Shown piece by piece: positions 1-4,468 of a DNA stretch of 5,009 nucleotides. Made by a program: the position numbers and the translations under genes. The notes below the pieces were generated by a model that was not told the origin of the DNA, ran no database searches, and was given only the letters and a program-made list of their open reading frames with translations. The DNA comes from Deltaproteobacteria bacterium ADurb.Bin026 (lineage in GTDB: Bacteria > Desulfobacterota > Syntrophorhabdia > Syntrophorhabdales > Syntrophorhabdaceae), in contig MWEV01000007.1 of the NCBI GenBank assembly GCA_002071245.1, positions 1 through 5,009 of the forward strand, in the 5' to 3' direction. Numbering within the stretch: position 1 is the first letter of the stretch; every line of letters starts with the position of its first letter.

Positions 1-65
1 AAGGCAAGGACATTACCGTCAAGCCTTATGTGAACATCTTTGCGATCGATATAAAGCGTACCCAT
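1..65 (-). CDS. cas1: Cas1 CRISPR adaptation integrase, N-terminal fragment (cut by window edge)
   Basis: Only the first 21 codons are inside the window. They read MGTLYIDRKDVHIRLDGN followed by VLA. This is the N-terminal beta-strand signature of many Cas1 proteins, which typically open with a start such as M-G-T-L-Y-I-D-R. Cas1 forms the metal-dependent integrase that, with Cas2, inserts new spacers into the CRISPR array. The ATG at 65-63 is preceded by GGGGTG (76-71) at a 5-base spacing, which supports this start. The gene lies 99 bases downstream of cas2, so the order is cas2 then cas1, opposite to the usual order. Catalytic residues lie in the unseen part, so whether the gene is intact cannot be judged. 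The assignment rests on the N-terminal signature and on adjacency to cas2. Confidence 0.85.
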   Translation of the reverse strand, partial: MGTLYIDRKDVHIRLDGNVLA

Positions 66-85
66 AAAAACACCCCAATTAATAG

Positions 86-113
86 ATAATATACAGCCAA
101 TATTTAACGGCAA
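86..113 (-). promoter_or_regulatory. Possible sigma70-type promoter for cas1
   Basis: In the cas2-cas1 gap the minus strand reads TTGCCG (113-108), a 16-base spacer, then TATTAT (91-86). These resemble the -35 and -10 boxes at 4/6 and 5/6 matches, about 20 bases upstream of the cas1 ATG. The gap has no convincing ORF. In AT-rich DNA such matches can arise by chance, so this is a candidate only. Confidence 0.3.
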
Positions 114-164
114 TCATACAAAAAAATGACATATACATGCGCCCATCAGTTCTCAGTACAGTCT

Positions 165-446
165 TTATCCTATATAAAAAAATGCAGGGTTATGTGGTTG
201 AACAGCAATTCCGAGAGTGTGTGTCCTGCTGCGCCCATCCATCGTGAATATATGGATGCGATCCGAAGATATTTCAATCAAATCCATAAGCCCGCTCGAT
301 ACATCACGAAGCTCCCTGTCTGTCAAAAAACATTCATATACTGATTTTTGGCCACCGGTGCTATAATTTTTCAGGAAATGGCGCACCCTGCTCAGCCGCT
401 TGTTTTCTGTGATATCATAGGCAATAAGATAAAGCGTTCTGCTCAT
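165..446 (-). CDS. cas2: Cas2 CRISPR adaptation protein
   Basis: This 93-residue protein has the usual Cas2 length and pattern. The first beta-strand carries the conserved aspartate in LIAYDI (D11). It is followed by a basic helix (RLSRVRHFLKNY, 17-28), the GGQKSVYE segment (31-38), RIHIF (63-67) and a terminal FFYIG. Cas2 is a ferredoxin-fold homodimer that bridges two Cas1 dimers in the spacer-integration complex, and D11 corresponds to the family's metal-binding aspartate. The ATG at 446-444 has only a weak GGTGA (454-450) upstream. It lies 9 bases after the stop of a tiny ORF with a strong ribosome site, which suggests translational coupling. The gene is complete, and cas1 follows after 99 bases. 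Antisense reading frames across this stretch are shadows. Confidence 0.96.
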   Translation of the reverse strand: MSRTLYLIAYDITENKRLSRVRHFLKNYSTGGQKSVYECFLTDRELRDVSSGLMDLIEISSDRIHIFTMDGRSRTHTLGIAVQPHNPAFFYIG

Positions 447-455
447 AGATCACCA

Positions 456-506
456 CTATTTTCTATAAAGAAGACCTATCAACATAATTAAAAGAAATAT
501 TTCCAT
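456..506 (-). CDS. Candidate hydrophobic 16-residue micropeptide directly upstream of cas2
   Basis: A 16-codon ORF on the minus strand encodes MEIFLLIMLIGLLYRK and stops with TAG. It is preceded by GGGGAGG (520-514) at a 7-base spacing, one of the strongest ribosome sites in the window. The core, residues 3-13, is almost entirely Ile, Leu, Met and Phe, and the tail is YRK. It looks like a tiny membrane-seeking peptide, although the hydrophobic stretch is short for a full bilayer span. It stops 9 bases before the cas2 ATG, so it could be a short protein or a leader ORF that couples ribosomes into cas2, whose own Shine-Dalgarno is weak. I recognise no family. Its existence rests on the ribosome site and position; length alone gives no statistical support. 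Confidence 0.45.
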   Translation of the reverse strand: MEIFLLIMLIGLLYRK

Positions 507-509
507 CGT

Positions 510-608
510 TTAACCTCCCCTAATAAAGTTATTTATGGTTTCTGTATTTCTGGCTCCTGCTGTGCTGTTTTGCATTTCATAATCATATGCGCTGGTACAT
601 TTTTTCAT
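510..608 (-). CDS. Candidate 32-residue small protein, first of two mini-ORFs before cas2
   Basis: A 32-codon ORF on the minus strand starts at ATG 608-606 after GGAGGAG (619-613), with a 4-6 base spacing that is close to ideal. The peptide starts MKKCTSAYDYEMQ, has a polar middle rich in Asn, Ser and Thr, and ends INNFIRGG before TAA. It contains one cysteine and two close tyrosines (Y8, Y10) and no hydrophobic segment. Its last codons, AGG GGA GGT, are themselves the Shine-Dalgarno of the next mini-ORF, whose ATG lies 3 bases after this stop. That layout resembles translational coupling. I do not recognise the peptide. It could be a small regulator, a peptide precursor, or a non-coding leader with a fortuitous ribosome site. 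Confidence 0.45.
   Translation of the reverse strand: MKKCTSAYDYEMQNSTAGARNTETINNFIRGG
514..520 (-). promoter_or_regulatory. Strong ribosome binding site of the 16-residue ORF
   Basis: GGGGAGG lies 7 bases upstream of the ATG at 506-504 and inside the last codons of the preceding mini-ORF. Its strength and spacing are the main reason for treating the 16-codon ORF as translated. Confidence 0.5.
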
Positions 609-612
609 TTTA

Positions 613-619
613 CTCCTCC
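613..619 (-). promoter_or_regulatory. Strong ribosome binding site of the 32-residue ORF
   Basis: GGAGGAG is followed by TAAA and the ATG at 608-606. Upstream DNA is very AT-rich, so a purine run this close to the 16S anti-Shine-Dalgarno complement stands out. Confidence 0.5.
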
Positions 620-620
620 A

Positions 621-710
621 TTGTTTAATTTATTTTTTTAGAATAATTCTAATGGAGAAACTGAGATTATTCATTGAAAGAAATATTTCTGAAATATTTC
701 TGTTAATCGA
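621..710 (-). promoter_or_regulatory. AT-rich stretch after csx3, possible promoter or operator of the mini-ORF/cas2 unit
   Basis: These 90 bases hold no gene with a ribosome site. They contain two tandem GAAATATTTC palindromes (680-701), a 7-base inverted repeat (GAATAAT at 641-647 with ATTATTC at 666-672), and a run of A bases on the minus strand (633-639). TAGAAT (651-646) resembles a -10 box, but I find no good -35 at the right spacing. A 14-codon ORF at 630-674 has no Shine-Dalgarno. The position just before a new gene set suggests regulation; no specific site is proven. Confidence 0.3.
680..701. repeat. Tandem 11-base direct repeat built on the palindrome GAAATATTTC
   Basis: The plus strand reads GAAATATTTCT twice, back to back (680-690 and 691-701). 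The first ten bases of each unit are a perfect palindrome. A third copy of GAAATATTTC occurs at 494-503 inside the hydrophobic mini-ORF. The pair starts about 10 bases after the csx3 stop. It could be an operator for a dimeric regulator, a weak RNA hairpin, or chance in AT-rich DNA. Confidence 0.6.
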
Positions 711-959
711 TTATTCTGGTGAATGGTCAAAAATCACCACATCCCCTGTGACAGGTGAGCGGTAGATGAGCTTGCGCGCCTTGCCATGAAGCGCATGGGC
801 AATCTTGAGATAAAGCCAAACTGGTCCTGCGCCAGTTAGTACCACATCATTGCCTTCGCCGGCAAGGTCAATGGCCTTTTTAATATAGGCATCAAGGTCG
901 CAGAGTTTGGCGTTATTTATAAAAAATGAAGATAAATCTATTTCAGTCATTTGAATCAT
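711..959 (-). CDS. csx3: Csx3/Crn3-like ring nuclease (cyclic oligoadenylate degradation)
   Basis: This 82-residue protein matches the compact Csx3 pattern. A beta-strand DVVLTG (38-43) leads into the conserved GPVWLY turn (45-50), then helix KIAHALH (52-58) with two histidines, then LIYRSPVTGDVVIFDHS (64-80) with another histidine at 79. Csx3 (also called Crn3) is a small metal-dependent enzyme that linearises cyclic tetra-adenylate made by Cas10, and so turns off type III CRISPR effectors. That role fits the cA4-type effector three genes upstream. The ATG at 959-957 overlaps the hepT stop as ATGA. The AGGAGG at 968-963 is only 3 bases from this ATG and 12 from a second in-frame ATG at 950-948, so the exact start is slightly uncertain. 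It is short for the family but appears whole. The assignment is by motif memory, not a search. Confidence 0.8.
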   Translation of the reverse strand: MIQMTEIDLSSFFINNAKLCDLDAYIKKAIDLAGEGNDVVLTGAGPVWLYLKIAHALHGKARKLIYRSPVTGDVVIFDHSPE

Positions 960-1360
960 TGGCCTCCTAACGTTTCTTTCACCTTCAAAAGGTATTCCTG
1001 AATCGCAGGGATACGGCCTTTGACGGTAATGATATTTTGCCAGTTTATTTTTAAGTACTGATGTATCATTTCGTTTCTGTGTTTCACCAGAGGAGCAATT
1101 TTAAGAACGATATCACCGAGAAACTCATGACACGCAAGAATTGTATCCCTGTAAGTATCGGGGACATGCCTTCCTTCTTTTTTCAGACATTCTTCTGCAA
1201 TATCGACCAGACAGAGGATTATATCATTGATTGTTTTGTCGAGGATGCTTCGGATATCCCGATCGGCATAATATGTATCGCGGTCAATACCTTCTTGTTT
1301 CTTTGAAAAATAGATAATGGTCTCATCGAGAAAATGAAACAATCTTTGTACTTTATCCAC
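956..1360 (-). CDS. hepT: HepT-type HEPN RNase toxin of a MntA-HepT pair
   Basis: From GTG at 1360 the product is 134 residues, the usual HepT size, and mostly helical. Its signature is the HEPN catalytic motif R-X4-H-X-Y: R95, H100 and Y102 in the segment RNEMIHQY. HepT proteins are dimeric RNases. In the Shewanella oneidensis pair, MntA adds AMP to the motif tyrosine and blocks the active site; Y102 is the expected acceptor here. A longer reading from GTG 1408 exists and would overlap mntA by 47 bases, but AGAAGGA (1376-1370) lies 9 bases before GTG 1360 and puts the start 1 base after the mntA stop. The gene ends in a 4-base overlap with csx3. All three motif residues are present, so the RNase looks active. 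Its location inside a CRISPR effector cluster is notable. Confidence 0.92.
   Translation of the reverse strand: MDKVQRLFHFLDETIIYFSKKQEGIDRDTYYADRDIRSILDKTINDIILCLVDIAEECLKKEGRHVPDTYRDTILACHEFLGDIVLKIAPLVKHRNEMIHQYLKINWQNIITVKGRIPAIQEYLLKVKETLGGQ
963..968 (-). promoter_or_regulatory. Ribosome binding site of csx3 embedded in the end of hepT
   Basis: AGGAGG is formed by the codons for Leu-Gly-Gly at the hepT C-terminus. Spacing is 3 bases to the first csx3 ATG and 12 to the second, neither of them optimal. The ATGA stop-start overlap favours the first ATG by termination-reinitiation. Confidence 0.6.
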
Positions 1361-1361
1361 T

Positions 1362-1754
1362 TTACATATTCCTTCTGTAACGAATACTTTCTGATTCGTG
1401 TAGCACACGGTGATTTATCTCATATAGCAAGTTACGATCCGGTTCCACAAGATGTATCCCCTTCAGGGCTTCCTGGACAATAAACGGTGATTCATCTTCA
1501 TCGTCCAGTCGGAGAATAGAAATATCTCTTTCAGCGGACATGAGAATTGTGTCAATAATGTCGATGACCTCATTTTCGCCCCTTCCCTCTGGATAGACGG
1601 CCAGGTCAATATCGGAACGTGGATGAGGATTCCCTTTCGCGAATGAGCCGTAAAGGATGGCAATGAGGATTTTTCCTTGGTTCTTCAGTGTCGAAAGAAC
1701 GTTTGTGAGGGGGATCAGTTCGGTATAATCAGCTATAACGTGGCTCGGAATCAT
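1362..1754 (-). CDS. mntA: MntA-type minimal nucleotidyltransferase antitoxin
   Basis: This 130-residue protein has the minimal nucleotidyltransferase motif G-S-X10-D-X-D: G36, S37, then D48 and D50 in the segment GSFAKGNPHPRSDIDLAVY. A third acidic residue fits D77 in ERDISIL, and the family's downstream E-A-L-K-G-I-H-L pattern follows near 95-102. All three metal-binding positions are present, so it should be catalytically competent. MntA antitoxins use ATP to AMPylate their HepT partner on a tyrosine, and the partner is the next gene, 1 base away. The ATG at 1754 has AGAGGA (1770-1765) upstream at a 10-base spacing; this site overlaps the card1 stop region. Antitoxin-before-toxin order with near-zero spacing fits coupled expression. 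A free-standing aminoglycoside-type nucleotidyltransferase is much less likely. Confidence 0.92.
   Translation of the reverse strand: MIPSHVIADYTELIPLTNVLSTLKNQGKILIAILYGSFAKGNPHPRSDIDLAVYPEGRGENEVIDIIDTILMSAERDISILRLDDEDESPFIVQEALKGIHLVEPDRNLLYEINHRVLHESESIRYRRNM
1370..1376 (-). promoter_or_regulatory. Ribosome binding site that sets the hepT start
   Basis: AGAAGGA overlaps the last codons of mntA and lies 9 bases before GTG 1360-1358. It supports the short form of HepT over the 150-residue extension that begins at GTG 1408. Confidence 0.65.
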
Positions 1755-1770
1755 ATGTGCCGCATCCTCT

Positions 1771-2952
1771 CTATTGCTCTGTTTTAATGTTATTATGATT
1801 TTCCAACTTTAACTTTTTTGCCACTATTTTTCCAAAATCTGGTACGTCTTTCGGAGGGACAATGACTGTATTGAATTGCGCTGCCCTTGCTTCCACCGCA
1901 GGCTTTAATTCGTCGTTCTTCATTATTCCTGACGATGTGGTAACCCAGAAGCTATTGACCCTCAACCCGAAATCTTGCTGCAATGCGCCAATCTTATACA
2001 GAATATCTTTGTAATCAAGATTCTGCTGTTCAAGGGTTTTACATTCAACAAAATAGAGTGCATTATCCATCGTAAACATGACATCAAACTCATTTTCAGT
2101 GCCTTTGCGGTTTTTCAGTTTCAGTCCAGTCTTTATGTCGTCGATGCCGCTATTAAGATAATGGTGGAGTTCGCAGAAACAGAATTCTTCAAGCCACCCG
2201 CCGGTAATATATCTTATTTCAGAACGGGTCATGAGTTTTGAAAGGTTTTTGCCTGAGTAGTGCATATTCATCCGGGCCATAAGCTCTCTTTCCAGCCTGG
2301 TTGGATTTTCAAACTCAGCCTGACACAAATAATCTTTTTCGTCGTCGCGGTGTATGCGTAAAGCGCCACCAAGCACTACAAGAAGATTTATTATGTCGCT
2401 GTAATTTTCTGCTATCCAACGGGACAACTCTTTTCTTTCCAGCGCCTCTTTGCTGTATTTTTCGAGGTTTTTTGAGTTAGACACCTTTAGTCCATAGGCT
2501 GCGAGATACTGACTGACGGACACACGAAGACCAAGCAGTTCCGGCTTGTTTTGCGCCTTCTTTGGAAAAGGGGTGATATACTCATTTTTATTTATGGGGA
2601 TATAGATCATTTTACTGCCGTAGTCCTTGAAATAATCATACGCTGCAATGGACATGATTTTCGTGCCATTTGTGAGGTTTACAGAAAATTCTGATTCATC
2701 AATCTCTTGAATCGCTTCATCAATTTTTCTGTGGCAATCGAGTATTGAATCCCCGAGAACTATTATTTTTTTATGCCTGTTTTCGTAATTGAATCCCATC
2801 ATCTCCATTACGTCAAGGATTGAGGTTGTTTTTCCCTTCTTTTCCATCTCTTTTGTTGTAATGAAAAGGATCATGTCAGGCTTGAAATGATAGATCCCCA
2901 AAATATTTGGTATGGTCTGATCCGATACAAGACATATATGAACATGGTTCAT
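1771..2952 (-). CDS. card1: Card1/Can2-type CARF nuclease (DUF1887 family), cyclic-oligoadenylate-activated
   Basis: This 393-residue protein has two clear parts. The N-terminal CARF domain (about 1-140) opens with HICLVSDQTIPNI (5-17) and carries the ligand-pocket motif NLTNGTKIM (92-100). A helical linker (about 160-245) leads to a PD-(D/E)xK nuclease domain: GGWLEE (251-256), NEFDV with D290, and FVECKT with E303 and K305. Family members bind cyclic tetra-adenylate from Cas10 through a dimeric CARF pocket and then nick or degrade DNA, and in some cases RNA, causing growth arrest during phage attack. Catalytic D, E and K are all present, so it should be active. The ATG at 2952 has GGAG (2965-2962) in an AG-rich run 9 bases upstream. 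It sits between csm5 (57-base gap) and mntA (16 bases). A Csm6-type HEPN RNase is excluded by the nuclease motif. Confidence 0.92.
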   Translation of the reverse strand: MNHVHICLVSDQTIPNILGIYHFKPDMILFITTKEMEKKGKTTSILDVMEMMGFNYENRHKKIIVLGDSILDCHRKIDEAIQEIDESEFSVNLTNGTKIMSIAAYDYFKDYGSKMIYIPINKNEYITPFPKKAQNKPELLGLRVSVSQYLAAYGLKVSNSKNLEKYSKEALERKELSRWIAENYSDIINLLVVLGGALRIHRDDEKDYLCQAEFENPTRLERELMARMNMHYSGKNLSKLMTRSEIRYITGGWLEEFCFCELHHYLNSGIDDIKTGLKLKNRKGTENEFDVMFTMDNALYFVECKTLEQQNLDYKDILYKIGALQQDFGLRVNSFWVTTSSGIMKNDELKPAVEARAAQFNTVIVPPKDVPDFGKIVAKKLKLENHNNIKTEQ

Positions 2953-3009
2953 TGGTTTACTCTCCTCTCGTGCTTTATCATACCTATAGTTGTTTTCTGT
3001 CCAAAAAAG

Positions 3010-4467
3010 CTATTCTTCATTAAAAGCAATGATTCTAAAAGCATTGCCGCCGATATGTTCTACGACAATGTCAGCCTGAATGTGTTTTTTCCCTTTGAAA
3101 AGTTTCTTATGATAGTGCCCGGGGACAAAGGACCTGTCTGTACCTATTTTTCTTTCTGCTTTCTTCCCTTCAAATACGGTGGACAGCGTTTGATCATTAG
3201 GCCTCCAGACGAGAGTAACATTCCGCCAGGTGATTTGTTCAGGAGGATTTTTAATTATGCCGGGCAGAGAATCAACCGTTCCATCCTGAACAGAGCTTGA
3301 TGATTCATTTATTGTTTCTGACGGTGAAGGGCTTTTAAATTCTTTTCTCACGGTAGCGAAAAGACCTTTCCCTGCATCAAACGGAACTATTTCAAGAACA
3401 GCCCATCCGAAAGGGGTGAGTCCATTATTCGCTGTCGGCCTTGCTGTCTCGGATGCAAGCCAGATGGTCGTGCTGCCATACCTGGAATATTTAGGCGGTT
3501 CTCTATACCCCTGCATGATTTTAATGTTTCTGTTCCCTTCTATGGTCACTGCTTCTGCACCGGAATGTCTCCCGATTCGGATAAGAAAACATGAATCACC
3601 AAAACGTTTTGAAAATGAATCTGCGGTTACGGGCCGAAAACCACACTCTTTTGTTATTGCGACTTCCTGAGCATACAACTTGTTGTAGTGCTGATGGACT
3701 GCCTTGAGCAGAGTTGTCTGCTCAACAGGTGTTTTTATGCCTGCCTTTTTTTCCGGTATACCGATGTTTATGATGCCTTCAAAAACACCACCGCTTTCGA
3801 TAACCTCGAATATCTGCAGGGGACCGCTCGATGCCTTTGTCGCCCAGTCGCTTACCCTTTTTTTCTTATTGACGCCATAGACAATTTTTGTCCGCACCTG
3901 TTCAACGGATTGAAAGTCGGACACTTTTACCATTCTGAAGGGATCTGTATCAAACTCTCCCTGGAGAAGCGCTATCTCAAGGTCTTTTGCCTTTTCTTTT
4001 GCATCCTTTTTCCCTTTACTGACGGCAAGGTGGCTCAGATATGCCGTTCTTGCCGCACCTTTAACGGATGTCCCGGGAATATACGGCTCATTGGTCTGTG
4101 GATTGTATGCAGTTTTATTTATGGTGAACTGATTGATGATCGCCTTTGTATCATACGATGATTTTTTTAGCACGCTCTTGTAATGTTCAAGAAGGCCGGA
4201 GGCGATATCTACTTTTCTGCCTGATATTTCCTGATTAAAAACCCGCTTAACAAATTTGTAAATAGCGAGTAAGTTGTCTCCCGAACATATTCTCATAAAT
4301 TCATTTCTTTGTTCTGCGGTGAGGTGTTTTATGAAATCCGCAGGATCAAACTCCACAAGTTTATTCCTGTTCTCATCAATCACAAAACTCGTCGGTTCGA
4401 AGATATCGTCGCAGCCAATATGAATTGGAGACAGGACATGAAGTCTTATTCTAAGAGGTTTTTCCAT
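3010..4467 (-). CDS. csm5: Csm5, RAMP subunit of the type III-A Csm effector complex
   Basis: The 485-residue product has Csm5 landmarks in order: HVLSPIHIGCDDIFEPTSF (10-28), the PYIPGTSVKGAARTAYL segment (128-144) typical of RAMP superfamily Cas7-like folds, IGRHSGAEAVTIEG (298-311) and the PFGWAVLEI glycine-rich strand (352-360). Csm5 caps the Csm complex near the 3' end of the crRNA and is needed for crRNA maturation. The ATG at 4467 is 1 base after the csm4 stop, and GGAGG (4478-4474) sits in the end of csm4; after counting the TAA this leaves a 6-base spacing, which fixes the start. The protein is longer than classical Csm5 (about 340-400 residues). A Ser-rich linker (about 379-396) precedes a C-terminal module (about 408-485) with ITWRNVTLVW and FEGKKAERKIG. 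No frameshift is seen. Confidence 0.94.
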   Translation of the reverse strand: MEKPLRIRLHVLSPIHIGCDDIFEPTSFVIDENRNKLVEFDPADFIKHLTAEQRNEFMRICSGDNLLAIYKFVKRVFNQEISGRKVDIASGLLEHYKSVLKKSSYDTKAIINQFTINKTAYNPQTNEPYIPGTSVKGAARTAYLSHLAVSKGKKDAKEKAKDLEIALLQGEFDTDPFRMVKVSDFQSVEQVRTKIVYGVNKKKRVSDWATKASSGPLQIFEVIESGGVFEGIINIGIPEKKAGIKTPVEQTTLLKAVHQHYNKLYAQEVAITKECGFRPVTADSFSKRFGDSCFLIRIGRHSGAEAVTIEGNRNIKIMQGYREPPKYSRYGSTTIWLASETARPTANNGLTPFGWAVLEIVPFDAGKGLFATVRKEFKSPSPSETINESSSSVQDGTVDSLPGIIKNPPEQITWRNVTLVWRPNDQTLSTVFEGKKAERKIGTDRSFVPGHYHKKLFKGKKHIQADIVVEHIGGNAFRIIAFNEE

Positions 4468-4468
4468 A

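Noticed and set aside
66..164. Intrinsic terminator after cas2, suggested by a T-run near 124-130 on the minus strand
   Set aside because: No stable GC-containing stem precedes the T-run; the nearby CATGTATATG is only an imperfect AT-rich palindrome.
126..344. Plus-strand 72-codon frame opposite cas2
   Set aside because: It is antisense to a textbook Cas2 and its sequence has no family features.
630..674. 14-codon minus-strand ORF (MNNLSFSIRIILKK) between csx3 and the 32-residue ORF
   Set aside because: No Shine-Dalgarno precedes its ATG and the DNA is very AT-rich, so a short ORF is expected by chance.
447..710. CRISPR array or leader in the gap between csx3 and cas2
   Set aside because: Only a 10-11 base AT-rich palindrome recurs. 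There are no 25-37 base repeats with regular spacers.
1463..1663. Minus-strand 66-codon frame inside mntA
   Set aside because: It is an out-of-frame shadow; the overlapping frame has the GSX10DXD motif and a better ribosome site.
2951..2983. 10-codon leader-like ORF (MIKHERRVNQ) ending in an ATGA overlap with card1
   Set aside because: It has only a poor ribosome site, and its overlap with card1 is explained by the AG-rich Shine-Dalgarno region of card1.
2887..3300. Plus-strand open frame of 137 codons over the card1 start and csm5 end
   Set aside because: It runs antisense across two strong genes and their junction and shows no family signature.
3688..4161. Plus-strand open frame of 157 codons opposite csm5
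   Set aside because: It is Cys/Phe-rich with no recognisable domain and no good ribosome site, and it is fully antisense to the well-supported csm5; it is a shadow frame.
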